64,000 bases of DNA, taken from contig NZ_CP015820.1 in NCBI RefSeq assembly GCF_002007485.1, positions 1,178,001 through 1,242,000 on the forward strand, written 5' to 3'. Of this stretch, positions 8,227 through 16,857 are shown piece by piece. The translations under genes were made by a program, and so were the position numbers. The number at the start of each line of letters is the position of its first letter. The stretch's first letter is position 1. The notes beneath the pieces are model-generated. The model was not told the origin of the DNA and did no database searches. It worked only from the letters and a program-made list of their open reading frames with translations. This DNA comes from Ditibartonella apihabitans (GTDB lineage: Bacteria; Pseudomonadota; Alphaproteobacteria; Rhizobiales; Rhizobiaceae).

Positions 8227-9440
8227 ATGAACAAAAAACCTTGGCTGACAATTATTGGTATTGGAGATGACGGCTGGAGTGGCCTTACGCTGCGCCAACA
8301 AAATGCTTTAACTGCGGCTTCCTATATATTTGGCGGCAAAAGACACCTTGGTTTTTTGCCTGAAAATTTGCCGGCAAAATTAATTCCTTGGCCGTCACCT
8401 TTTTCAAAAGGCGTAGACGGAATATTGTCGTTAAAAGGGCAAAATGTTGTCGCGCTGGTCAGCGGAGATCCTATGTTTTTCGGAGCAGGAGCAACTTTAC
8501 TTCGAAAAGTACCCGTAGCCGAGGTATTGGTTCTGCCACATCCGTCGTCGTTTTCATTGGCCGCATCCCATCTCGGCTGGGCATTGCAAGATACAGTCTG
8601 CCTTTCAATCAACGGCCGTCCTATTCGTTCAATCCTTGGCCAATTGCAGAACAATAACCGGCTGATTATTCTGTCGGAAAACAAAAACAGTCCATCAGAG
8701 CTTGCAAAACTCCTAGTAGAATATGGTTTTGGTGGAAGCGAAATGACTGTCATGGAACATTTGGGCGGTGAAAAACAGCGCATTCGCTCTCAAAAGGCTG
8801 ATAAATTCGACCTTGATGATTGCGAAAATCTCAATCTGGTAGCGGTTGAATGCCACGCTGATCGTGCAGATGCCGGATTTAGTTTTTGTTCAGGATTGCC
8901 TGATGACGCCTTTTTCACAGACGGTCAACTCACCAAACAGGATGTCAGGGCAGTTACTATGGCGCATCTTGCTCCGAAATTTGGTGAAGTGTTGTGGGAT
9001 GTTGGAGCCGGTAGCGGCTCGATTTCGATTGAATGGTTACGTGCCTCTAGAGGAACACGTGCTTATGCAATTGAAAAAAAGAGAGTAGACAAAATACGAT
9101 TTTAAAAAATGCCGATCACTTTGGAGTTATCGGTCTCTCGCTCATAAGAGGAGAAGCGCCGTTCTGTCTGGCTGGCCTTGAAAGCCCCGATGCAATATTT
9201 ATTGGTGGCGGTTTTACCCATCCCGATTTGTTCGACTGCTGCTGGAAAAGTTTGAAGTCCGGTGGACGGCTGGTTGTCAATGCTGTAACGCTTGAAACCA
9301 ATGCCATCCTTGCAGAGCATTCCAAAAAAGTTAATGCGCGCCTCATTCATCTTGCATTTGCCGAAGCGGTTCCTTTGGGAAATTTTCACGTATGGCGCAA
9401 TTCGCTTCCGATCACCATGATGATTGCCCGAAAAACCTGA
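8227..9440 (+). pseudogene. cobL: Precorrin-6Y C5,15-methyltransferase (CobL), one frameshift
   Basis: Methylates C5 and C15 of precorrin-6Y and decarboxylates C12. The N-terminal CbiE-like methylase (IIGIGDDGWSGLT, SGDPMFFGAG) and the start of the CbiT domain (DVGAGSGSISIEW) are in the ATG 8227 frame, which stops at 9103-9105 after 292 residues. The rest of CbiT continues in the -1 frame to 9440 (IFIGGGFTHPDLFDCCW, GGRLVVNAVTLE). Joining the frames inside the A7 run at 9074-9080 restores a 404-residue protein with family spacing (AIE, then E, R, I and NADHFGV in register). Either one A is missing from the sequence, the gene is mutated, or the run is a programmed slip site. As read, the product lacks half the CbiT domain. 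Confidence 0.85.
9075..9081 (+). other. Candidate -1 slippery heptamer A_AAA_AAG in cobL
   Basis: Within the zero frame GAA AAA AAG, the bases form A_AAA_AAG in the exact X_XXY_YYZ phase required for tandem -1 slippage, the heptamer known to be most efficient in E. coli. Slipping gives AAA AAA GAG, the frame that encodes the rest of CobL; without slipping, translation stops 8 codons later. An AGAGGA stretch lies 20 bp upstream at 9049-9054, farther than the roughly 10-nt spacing of dnaX. I did not find a strong downstream stem by eye. Five other homopolymer breaks in this window lack such a heptamer, so an indel error remains likely. Confidence 0.35.
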
Positions 9441-9568
9441 ACTGTTTAATATATTATGCTACTTAAAGCTGTGGGCGCGGTTGTAGTTACGGATTGACAA
9501 TTGGTGGTTTTTTGTTCGATATGAACAAATTAGAATTTTATGCGGTTCGAAATATAGGTATAAGAACA

Positions 9569-9811
9569 ATGACAGAACGATCGCAGCACCTGCAGGATCT
9601 CTTTCTGAATGCAGTACGTAAACAGAAGATTTCTCTTACAATCTTTTTGGTAAATGGCGTCAAACTTACCGGCATAGTAACATCGTTCGACAATTTTTGC
9701 GTGTTGCTGCGACGTGACGGGCACTCCCAGCTCGTTTACAAGCATGCGATATCGACCATAATGCCTAGTCAGCCGGTGCAGATGCTGGATGAAGAAGAGG
9801 ACATTGAATAG
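9569..9811 (+). CDS. hfq: RNA chaperone Hfq
   Basis: Forms a hexameric Sm-like ring that binds sRNAs and mRNAs. The 80-residue sequence has Sm1 ([22 protein letters not shown], given here only as positions 28-49) and Sm2 (residues 55-66, with the YKHAIST core). The frame is open from 9494, but the ATG at 9569 ([10 protein letters not shown]) gives the family start and length. A short acidic tail follows residue 70. hflX lies 176 bp downstream, the arrangement common in alphaproteobacteria, but the gap carries repeats and may separate transcription. Confidence 0.96.
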   Translation: MTERSQHLQDLFLNAVRKQKISLTIFLVNGVKLTGIVTSFDNFCVLLRRDGHSQLVYKHAISTIMPSQPVQMLDEEEDIE

Positions 9812-9867
9812 CTTCTCTTTATAGTTTTTCGGGGAAATAGCTTCTTGGGCATTTTTTAAAAAAGGAA

Positions 9868-9925
9868 TTTTCGGTTGAAACTTCAAAAAAGAGTTTTCGG
9901 TTGAAAAAAGTTTTCTTGCCGAAAA
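9868..9925 (+). repeat. Direct repeat and hairpin between hfq and hflX
   Basis: The 13-mer TTTTCGGTTGAAA occurs at 9868-9880 and again at 9894-9906, a period of 26 bp. The TTTTCGG of the second copy can pair with CCGAAAA at 9919-9925. This could be an Hfq-mRNA 3' element or a weak terminator; no clear U-tract follows the hairpin. Confidence 0.4.
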
Positions 9926-9987
9926 GATCAGGTTTTTTCACTTCCCGGTCTTTCCACTTTTATGTCGAGTTTTGTGGTTAGCTTGTT

Positions 9988-11337
9988 ATGATGGACGATC
10001 ATGACAAGACCCACAAACTGATTTCAAGACAAACAGTTGAAACACGAGCAATTGTTATCGTTCCCGTCATATATGATCGGGAGAACTCGAAGAAAAATTA
10101 TGAAGCATCGTCGCGCTCGCGTATCGATGAAGCGGTAGGGCTTGCCGAAGCTATCCGCCTGAATGTTGTTGAAAAAATATCCGTCAATATCGAAAAACCG
10201 CGTCCGGCAACACTGTTAGGTCAAGGAAAAGTCGAAGAAATCGGCAAGGTTGTTTCTGATAAAAAAATCGACCTTGCGGTCATGGATTCTTCCCTGACGC
10301 CGATCCAGCAGAGAAATCTTGAAAAAGCCTGGAACTGCAAAGTTATTGATCGCACAGCTCTTATTCTCGAGATTTTTGGCGATAGGGCGAGAACAAAAGA
10401 AGGTGTCCTTCAGGTTGAGCTTGCCCACCTCAATTATCAAAAGGGGCGACTGGTCAGAAGTTGGACCCACTTGGAAAGACAGCGCGGTGGCAGCGGCTTT
10501 CTCGGCGGACCTGGTGAAACACAGATTGAAGCTGACCGGCGCATTTTGCAGTCAAAAATCGTCCGCATCAAGCGTGAACTTGAAACAGTTGTCAGAACAA
10601 GAGCACTCCATAGGGCGAAAAGAAAAAAAGTCCCTTATCCGGTTATAGCACTTGTCGGTTATACCAATGCAGGTAAATCGACATTATTCAATCGTTTGAC
10701 GGGCGCGGATGTGTTGGCCAAAGACATGCTCTTTGCAACACTTGATCCGACATTGCGCAAAGTAATCTTGCCGCACGAACAGACGGTGATGTTGTCGGAT
10801 ACCGTTGGATTCATTTCCGATCTTCCAACCCATCTTGTTGCAGCATTCAGAGCAACATTGGAAGAGGTTGTCGAAGCTGACCTTATCCTTCATGTGCGCG
10901 ATATGTCGGACGTCGAAAACCACGCCCACGCGCAGGATGTCTTGAATATTTTATCAAGTCTCGGTGTCAATACAGATGATCCCGATCACATTATAGAAGT
11001 CTGGAACAAGGTCGATTTGCTCGACGATGTGTCGTTGGCTGCTTTGCAGGATTCTGCCCGCACTTCTCTCACGCCGGTTGTGGCTGTTTCTGCTCTAACC
11101 GGCAAAGGCGTTGACAAACTCCTCGCGATTATTGAAAAACGAATATCTGGCGAAATGATCAAACGGCAAATTGTTCTCAAGCCGGATGAATACGGTCTTC
11201 TTGATTGGCTTTACAAGAATGGTGAGGTCATCAAACAGACATCTAAAGATGACGGTTCGGTTATTGTTTCGGCCAATCTAACCGGACAGGCGAATGAACG
11301 CTTCGATAATATCATTAAAACAAAACATTCGGACTAA
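9988..11337 (+). CDS. hflX: GTPase HflX
   Basis: A ribosome-associated GTPase that splits stalled 70S or 100S ribosomes. The N-terminal HflX domain (about 20-190) includes the family motif GSGFLGGPGETQIEADRR, followed by a coiled linker. The G domain begins near residue 215 with G1 GYTNAGKST, G3 DTVGFISDLP and G4 NKVD. The full length of 449 residues is present. Two ATGs are adjacent at 9988 and 9991; either may initiate. Sits downstream of hfq as in many proteobacteria. Confidence 0.95.
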   Translation: MMDDHDKTHKLISRQTVETRAIVIVPVIYDRENSKKNYEASSRSRIDEAVGLAEAIRLNVVEKISVNIEKPRPATLLGQGKVEEIGKVVSDKKIDLAVMDSSLTPIQQRNLEKAWNCKVIDRTALILEIFGDRARTKEGVLQVELAHLNYQKGRLVRSWTHLERQRGGSGFLGGPGETQIEADRRILQSKIVRIKRELETVVRTRALHRAKRKKVPYPVIALVGYTNAGKSTLFNRLTGADVLAKDMLFATLDPTLRKVILPHEQTVMLSDTVGFISDLPTHLVAAFRATLEEVVEADLILHVRDMSDVENHAHAQDVLNILSSLGVNTDDPDHIIEVWNKVDLLDDVSLAALQDSARTSLTPVVAVSALTGKGVDKLLAIIEKRISGEMIKRQIVLKPDEYGLLDWLYKNGEVIKQTSKDDGSVIVSANLTGQANERFDNIIKTKHSD

Positions 11338-11366
11338 CCGAAATTTATCTCCGGAGGGAAATGCGA

Positions 11367-11972
11367 ATGGCTTTTTATCGGCTTGATGGTATAGATCCCG
11401 TTATTGAAGATAGTTCAGCAAGCTGGGTTGCAGAAAGTGCCGAAATTATCGGAAAGGTTGTTTTGAAGCCGCGCTCCAGTGTTTGGTTCGGAAGCGTTTT
11501 GCGCGGGGACAATGAAACGATTACTATTGGTGAAGGAACAAATATTCAGGATATGACAATGGTTCATACCGATGCCGGTATCGAAGTGTCGATTGGCAAA
11601 AATTGCACCATTGGTCATAAAGTTATCCTTCACGGTTGCACCATTGGAGATACAAGTTTGATCGGAATGGGCGCTATTATTATGAACCACGCGGTTATTG
11701 GCGAAGAGTCGATAGTGGGAGCAGGGGCATTGGTCACTCAAGGTAAAGAGTTTCCAAGCCGGTCACTTATTGTTGGCAATCCGGCACGTTTTGTCAGAAA
11801 TTTGACCGATGAGGAAATAGAAGGCATTAAAAATCTGCGTCACATTATTATGACAATGCACAAAGATTCAAATATAATCTGGTGCCTCTCACTTTGCCGG
11901 AACAATGATAGGTCCATTTACGAGGCGCTACTCATCAACTATTCCATTTTCTTCGTACAACAAGAAGAATAA
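11367..11972 (+). CDS. Gamma-carbonic anhydrase family protein, C-terminus frameshifted
   Basis: A left-handed beta-helix (hexapeptide repeat) protein. The three zinc ligands of the gamma class are in place: His67 (MVH), His84 and His89 (GHKVILHG). Whether it is an active anhydrase or another LbH enzyme cannot be told. The ATG at 11367 is better spaced from GGAGG (11353-11357) than the ATG at 11361. After GIKN the frame gives an unrelated tail to 11972; one extra A in the A5 run at 11829-11833 would instead give the family tail SASHYYDNAQRFKYNLVPL and a stop at 11906-11908. The beta-helix is untouched, so the product as read could still fold. Confidence 0.85.
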   Translation: MAFYRLDGIDPVIEDSSASWVAESAEIIGKVVLKPRSSVWFGSVLRGDNETITIGEGTNIQDMTMVHTDAGIEVSIGKNCTIGHKVILHGCTIGDTSLIGMGAIIMNHAVIGEESIVGAGALVTQGKEFPSRSLIVGNPARFVRNLTDEEIEGIKNLRHIIMTMHKDSNIIWCLSLCRNNDRSIYEALLINYSIFFVQQEE

Positions 11973-11977
11973 CAATA

Positions 11978-12961
11978 ATGAAGTTTTTGCCAGACAAATT
12001 CTTAACTGCGCTGATTGTGGCAATTATCATTGCCAGCATCGCCCCAATATCCGGAAAAGCGGCGGATTGGTTTTCGTTGCTTACCCAGATTTTTGTCGGA
12101 TTACTATTCTTCCTGCACGGAGCAAAGTTACCGTGGCAAGCGGTTCTAGCCGGTATTGTTCACTGGCGACTGCATTTGACAGTGTTTCTTGCGACATTTG
12201 TTCTTTTTCCGATTTTGGGTGTTTTGGCAGGCATTATCGTTCCGGGGTTGAAAGAGTCTGCTTTCTATGCGGGTATTCTCTATTTGTGCGTTTTGCCTTC
12301 AACGGTCCAATCGTCGATAGCTTTCACGTCCATTGCTGGTGGTAATATTCCTGCTGCAATTGTTTCGGCTTCAGCCTCGAACATTTTTGGCATGTTTTTA
12401 ACGCCGCTTCTCGTCGGATTGTTGTTTTCCGCAGGCAGTGGCAACGCAACCATATCGGCAACGGCATTTGAAAGCATTCTAGTGCAACTGCTTATTCCGT
12501 TTGTTCTCGGTCAGCTTTGCCAGCGCTTTATCGGAAATTTTATAGTACGACACAAATCCTTGACTTCAATCGTCGACAGAGGGTCAATTATTCTGGTTGT
12601 CTATCTTGCGTTTAGCGAAGCAACCACAAGCGGATTGTGGCACACCACAAGCTGGCACGATCTGATTGTGATGATTATTATCGACGTGGTTTTGCTAGCG
12701 ATTGTATTGACCGTCACATGGTATGGGTCAAAATTGTTAGGCTTCGACGAGAAGGACTGTATAACAATTACTTTTTGCGGTTCGAAAAAAAGTCTCGCAA
12801 GTGGCGCGCCTATGGCCAATGCCATTTTTGCCGGCTCGGGTGGGGCAATCGGCGCAATTGTCTTGCCACTCATGTTATTTCACCAGATACAATTGATGGT
12901 ATGTACGATCATTGCCCGTCATTTATCCGAAAGAAGAAAACAAAGTGGCACAGACGAATAA
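11978..12961 (+). CDS. Bile acid:sodium symporter family (SBF-like) transporter
   Basis: A 327-residue inner-membrane protein with about ten hydrophobic segments, resembling the SBF-like subgroup of the bile acid:Na+ symporter family (COG0385). Recognisable elements are FLHGAKL in the second helix, LCVLPSTVQSSIAFTSIAGGNIPAAI and the late FCGSKKSLASGAPMA, typical of the bacterial YfeH-like branch. The substrate is not predictable; organic anions are usual for the superfamily. It starts 5 bp after the open frame of the preceding gene and overlaps the next gene by 17 bp, so the three are probably co-transcribed. Confidence 0.88.
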   Translation: MKFLPDKFLTALIVAIIIASIAPISGKAADWFSLLTQIFVGLLFFLHGAKLPWQAVLAGIVHWRLHLTVFLATFVLFPILGVLAGIIVPGLKESAFYAGILYLCVLPSTVQSSIAFTSIAGGNIPAAIVSASASNIFGMFLTPLLVGLLFSAGSGNATISATAFESILVQLLIPFVLGQLCQRFIGNFIVRHKSLTSIVDRGSIILVVYLAFSEATTSGLWHTTSWHDLIVMIIIDVVLLAIVLTVTWYGSKLLGFDEKDCITITFCGSKKSLASGAPMANAIFAGSGGAIGAIVLPLMLFHQIQLMVCTIIARHLSERRKQSGTDE

Positions 12962-13759
12962 AGCCGAATTGGAACATTTTTATAACCTCGGGCTTTTCCT
13001 TGAAAAACAGGGAAAATTTGATGAAGCAGCCGCAGCATATCGACGGGCGTTGGAAGCAGATCCCGAAGATTATGGCGGGATTAGAGTGAGACTTGCTGCT
13101 ATTAATCGGGGAGAAACGCCGAAGACCGCTCCAAAAGCCTATGTGGCAACTTTATTCGACCAAAATGCCGATATGTTCGATTATATTCTGGTTGATCAAT
13201 TGGGCTATGACGTACCGTTACAATTGCGAGAACAGTTATTAGCAGCTTTTCCCGACTTGAAATTTGATCGAATGCTCGATCTTGGCTGTGGGACAGGACT
13301 TTCGGCTGATGCACTTGATGATCTGGCAAGTGACAAGACCGGTGTCGATCTTTCCGAAAATATGATCGAGATTGCACATGAAAAAGGTGATTACCAGCAT
13401 CTGTTTGTGGGCGATGCCGTGGAATTTGTTACACGCTCTGCCGAACAGTGGGATTTAATCGTCGCTACCGACGTTCTACCCTATATGGGGGACATCGAAT
13501 TGTTTTTCGATAAAGTTTCTGAACGTCTTGCACAACATGGAGTTTCGGTTTTTCAACCGAAACACTTTCTGAAAGTGCATTTAACGGACTGAACTATAAA
13601 GTCGGGCCGCATCAACGTTTTGCCCACAACGAGGATTATATCCGGAATGAATTGGCAAAACACAATATTGAATGTGTAAGCGTCAATAATATAGTTGTTC
13701 GTGCCGAACAGGGTGAGCCTGTGCCGGGACAATTATATGTCACTCGCAAGACATCCTGA
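12945..13759 (+). pseudogene. TPR-containing SAM methyltransferase, one frameshift
   Basis: Class I S-adenosylmethionine methyltransferase with an N-terminal TPR-like pair of helices (residues about 10-45, NLGLFLEKQGKFDEAAAAYRR region). Motif I is LDLGCGTGLS at 111-120, followed by GVDLS and ATDVLPYMGD. The GTG at 12945 (MAQTNKAELE) is preferred to a TTG at 12912. The zero frame ends at 13592 with an aberrant tail after GVSVF. One extra T in the T5 run at 13549-13553 gives STETLSES, then NYKVGPHQRFAHNEDYIR, and a stop at 13757-13759, matching the normal family C-terminus. Substrate unknown. Confidence 0.8.
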
Positions 13760-14223
13760 CTTTTCGACCTGATCAGTATTTGGTAACAGATCGGGGCTCT
13801 TTGTTCTCATTGTCTATTTGATTGAACGAATGAACCGGCGATTATTTCCTCTATAGTGTTGAGGAATTCAAGAGCTCGCTTGCTTCGTGCTCCATCCGTT
13901 TTTGTTACCCCATAAGCCGGACATAGAATTGAGGTTTTTAGTTCGTGGAAACAAAGTGGGAAATATGCCGGTTTTCTAAATCATATGAAAAATAATCTTG
14001 TAATTCGTCAAACGTGCCGTAGACGGTGCGGTAAAAACTTCCAAAGGTTCAGGAAATTGTATTTTTCTGACGATTGAAGTCGTCTGTCAGATACGTGTGC
14101 CTTTTAACGTTGATTTCTATAACATGTACATAACAGAAGCGGCTTATACAAAAACACGCAATCGGAAAATCAAGATTCTGCTTAATAAACTACACATATT
14201 AGATAAAAATTGAAACTTTTGGA
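13760..14223. other. Intergenic stretch upstream of the ilv leader
   Basis: No credible gene in about 460 bp. A CCTGATC...GATCGGG imperfect hairpin at about 13768-13798 could end the methyltransferase transcript. The remainder is AT-rich towards the ilv promoter region, with no ORF carrying a ribosome site that I trust. Confidence 0.5.
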
Positions 14224-14259
14224 TTGACGGGCTGTCATAGGCATAATAATGTTTCGCGC

Positions 14260-14310
14260 ATGAAACAGATTATTCTAGTAGTGCGAACGCGTATGGGGCA
14301 AATGGTGTAA
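14260..14310 (+). CDS. ilv operon leader peptide
   Basis: A 16-codon ORF, MKQIILVVRTRMGQMV, lies directly upstream of a terminator hairpin and 90 bp before ilvB. Its run I-I-L-V-V consists of the branched-chain amino acids made by the operon, the classic control codons of ribosome-mediated attenuation. A -35-like TTGACG is at 14224-14229, with AT-rich TAATAATG sequences around 14244-14251 as a possible -10. The Shine-Dalgarno is not obvious, but the transcript may start only a few bases before the ATG. The call rests on codon content and position. Confidence 0.7.
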   Translation: MKQIILVVRTRMGQMV

Positions 14311-14343
14311 CCATTCGGCTAACAGCCACTCATACGCGAAACA

Positions 14344-14365
14344 GGCTCCCTTGGGGGCCTTTTTT
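14344..14365 (+). terminator. Intrinsic terminator of the ilv attenuator
   Basis: A 7-bp GC-rich stem with one G-U pair, GGCTCCC/GGGGGCC, and a U6 tract at 14360-14365, sitting between the leader peptide and the ilvB ATG. Confidence 0.75.
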
Positions 14366-14399
14366 ATTAGCCAAAGAATTCAGTTGACGAGTAGGAAAA

Positions 14400-16199
14400 A
14401 TGACAGAAGAACCAAAACCAAAAGACAGTTTCGACGGAAAAACAATGTCTGGTGCGGAAATGGTCGTACAAGCGCTTATCGATCAAGGGGTAGAACGTGT
14501 ATTTGGTTACCCCGGAGGAGCAGTTCTCCCGATTTTTGACGAAATTTATCAGCAGAATTCATTCGAACATATTCTTGTTCGCCATGAGCAGGCAGCAGGA
14601 CACGCAGCCGAAGGATATGCTCGCAGTACCGGTAAAGTCGGCGTTATGTTGGTGACATCTGGTCCGGGGGCTACAAATACCGTTACAGCATTACAGGACG
14701 CATTGATGGATTCTATTCCGCTTGTCTGTTTTTCAGGGCAGGTTCCTACAACGCTGATTGGTACAGACGGTTTTCAGGAAGCCGATACCGTCGGTATTAC
14801 ACGTCCGTGTACGAAACATAACTGGTTGGTAAAAGACGTAAACGACCTTGCCCGCATCATTCATGAAGCGTTCTATATTGCACAAACGGGACGGCCGGGA
14901 CCGGTTTTGATCGACATACCGAAGGATGTACAATTTGCTTCAGGCGTTTATACCGCGCCGCGCTCCATGCCACGCCAAAGCTATCGCCCCCAATTGGACG
15001 GTAACGCCAAAGCAATCGAATATGCAGTTTCAATGCTCGCTGAAGCGAAAAAACCGGTAATTTATACTGGCGGCGGTGTTATTTCCTCCGGTGCCAATGC
15101 GGTAAGATTGTTGCGTGAGCTTGTTGCTCTCGGTGATTTTCCTATCACATCAACACTGATGGGATTGGGAGCTTATCCGGCATCAGGAAAAAATTGGCTG
15201 GGTATGCTCGGTATGCACGGTACTTATGAAGCCAATATGACAATGCATGATTGCGATGTGATGTTGGCTATCGGTGCGCGTTTTGATGATCGTATTACCG
15301 GTCGTCTTGACGCTTTCGCACCGAAAGCAAGAATTATTCATATCGATATCGACCCTTCATCAATCAATAAAACTGTTCAGGTTGAAGTCCCGATCGTCGG
15401 CGATGTTGCGCATGTTCTGGAAAATATGACGCGCAGTTTGCGTGCTCTGAAACCGGTGCCGGACAAAGAAGCAAGAAAAGTCTGGTGGGACGAAATCAAT
15501 CACTGGAGAGCGCGTAATTGTCTGGCTTATAAGCACAGATCTGATGTTATTATGCCGCAATATGCGATAAAACGCCTTTATGAACTGACGAAAGACAAAA
15601 ACGCATATATCACTACGGAAGTTGGACAACACCAGATGTGGACAGCTCAGTATTATGGCTTCGAGGAACCACGCCATTTCATGACATCGGGTGGATCAGG
15701 GACGATGGGATATGGCTTTCCGGCTTCGATCGGCGTGCAAATTGCGCATCCTGATGCGCTGGTTATTTGTGTTGCAGGCGATGCGTCAATTCAGATGAAC
15801 ATTCAGGAATTGGCAACGGCAATGCAACATAAAACACCCGTCAAGGTGTTTATATTGAACAACCATTATATGGGAATGGTGCGTCAGTGGCAGCAGCTTC
15901 TCCATGGAAACAGGCTGTCGAATTCCTACACAGATGCTATGCCGGATTTTGTCAAACTCGCCGAGGCTTATGGTGCAGTTGGCATAAGATGCTCGAAACC
16001 GGAAGAACTTGATGGGAAAATCAAAGAAATGCTTGAATGCGACAAGCCGGTTTTCTTTGATTGTGTGGTTGCCAAGCAGGAAAATTGTTTTCCGATGATT
16101 CCATCGGGTAGGGCACATAATGACATGCTTCTTCCTGACGAAGCTAATGATGAATCAATTCAGAATGCTATCGACGCAAAAGGTCGCTCGCTCGTATAA
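14400..16199 (+). CDS. ilvB: Acetolactate synthase large (catalytic) subunit
   Basis: ThDP-, Mg- and FAD-dependent enzyme that condenses pyruvate to acetolactate, or with 2-oxobutyrate to acetohydroxybutyrate, at the start of valine, leucine and isoleucine synthesis. The catalytic Glu is Glu63 in RHEQAAGHAAEGYA. The central FAD domain (about 200-340) and the ThDP motif GDASIQMN...NNHYMGMV in the C-terminal domain are present. The length of 599 residues is normal, and the variable N-terminal dozen residues are hydrophilic. It is followed 8 bp later by ilvN, forming the standard heteromer operon, controlled by the upstream attenuator. Confidence 0.96.
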   Translation: MTEEPKPKDSFDGKTMSGAEMVVQALIDQGVERVFGYPGGAVLPIFDEIYQQNSFEHILVRHEQAAGHAAEGYARSTGKVGVMLVTSGPGATNTVTALQDALMDSIPLVCFSGQVPTTLIGTDGFQEADTVGITRPCTKHNWLVKDVNDLARIIHEAFYIAQTGRPGPVLIDIPKDVQFASGVYTAPRSMPRQSYRPQLDGNAKAIEYAVSMLAEAKKPVIYTGGGVISSGANAVRLLRELVALGDFPITSTLMGLGAYPASGKNWLGMLGMHGTYEANMTMHDCDVMLAIGARFDDRITGRLDAFAPKARIIHIDIDPSSINKTVQVEVPIVGDVAHVLENMTRSLRALKPVPDKEARKVWWDEINHWRARNCLAYKHRSDVIMPQYAIKRLYELTKDKNAYITTEVGQHQMWTAQYYGFEEPRHFMTSGGSGTMGYGFPASIGVQIAHPDALVICVAGDASIQMNIQELATAMQHKTPVKVFILNNHYMGMVRQWQQLLHGNRLSNSYTDAMPDFVKLAEAYGAVGIRCSKPEELDGKIKEMLECDKPVFFDCVVAKQENCFPMIPSGRAHNDMLLPDEANDESIQNAIDAKGRSLV

Positions 16200-16207
16200 G
16201 GGATAGA

Positions 16208-16783
16208 ATGATGAACGCACAGAATTTAAGTTTTGGTTCGGCTTATTTTATCGAGCCGAATAATGACCCGATGGAAACGCATATGCTTGCAGTTCTCGTT
16301 GATAACGAGCCGGGCGTGCTTGCCCGTGTTATCGGGATGTTTTCAGGACGCGGTTATAATATTGAAAGCTTGACAGTTTCGGAAACAGAACATGCAGAAA
16401 AGCTTTCCCGTATTACGGTTGTGACACGGGCAACGCCGCAAGTTCTTAACCAGATTCGTCATCAGTTGGAACGGATTATACCGGTTCATCGCGTGGTCGA
16501 TCTGACTGTTCGTGCACGTGAGCAGGAGCAAGATGGACCTATCGAGCGGGAATTGGCACTTATAAAAGTAACAGGTGAAGGTGCCGATCGCGTGGAAGCA
16601 TTGCGTTTGGCCGAGGCATTCCACGCCAAGGTGATTGATGCAACGGTCGAACATTTTATTTTCGAAATTACCGGCCGCACCGCGAAAGTCGATCAGTTTA
16701 TTTCCATTATGGAGCCTTTGGGATTGGTAGAAATATGTCGGACAGGCGTTTCGGCGATGAACCGTGGTCCGGAAGGCATGTGA
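16208..16783 (+). CDS. ilvN: Acetolactate synthase regulatory small subunit
   Basis: Activates the large subunit and confers valine feedback inhibition. The N-terminal ACT domain (about residues 24-100) begins THMLAVLVDNEPGVLARVIGMFSGRGYNI-like (positions 24-52); the C-terminal dimer domain has the family sequence ELALIKVTGEG and ALRLAEAFHAKVID. The length of 191 residues is in range for the IlvH/IlvN class with two domains. Followed 30 bp downstream by a strong terminator, so the operon is ilvB-ilvN only. Confidence 0.95.
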   Translation: MMNAQNLSFGSAYFIEPNNDPMETHMLAVLVDNEPGVLARVIGMFSGRGYNIESLTVSETEHAEKLSRITVVTRATPQVLNQIRHQLERIIPVHRVVDLTVRAREQEQDGPIERELALIKVTGEGADRVEALRLAEAFHAKVIDATVEHFIFEITGRTAKVDQFISIMEPLGLVEICRTGVSAMNRGPEGM

Positions 16784-16815
16784 TTAAGAGAAGCCAACCG
16801 ATAAACGAAATTGAA

Positions 16816-16845
16816 GGTCTCTACCGCAAGGTAGGGGCCTTTTTT
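16816..16845 (+). terminator. Terminator of ilvBN
   Basis: GGTCTCTACC / GGTAGGGGCC stem (with wobble) closed by a GCAA tetraloop and followed by T6, placed 32 bp after the ilvN stop. Confidence 0.85.
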
Positions 16846-16857
16846 AAACGCTTATTT

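Larger units (their letters stand above)
14251..14365 (+). promoter_or_regulatory. Attenuator of the ilvBN operon
   Basis: Mutually exclusive pairings are visible. CGCGTATG (14288-14295) can pair with CATACGCG (14331-14338), and GTTTCGCG (14251-14258) can pair with CGCGAAAC (14336-14343), if that upstream part is transcribed. The terminator is GGCTCCC (14344-14350) with GGGGGCC (14353-14359) followed by T6. Stalling at the Ile/Leu/Val codons at 14269-14283 would change which stem forms. Confidence 0.7.
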
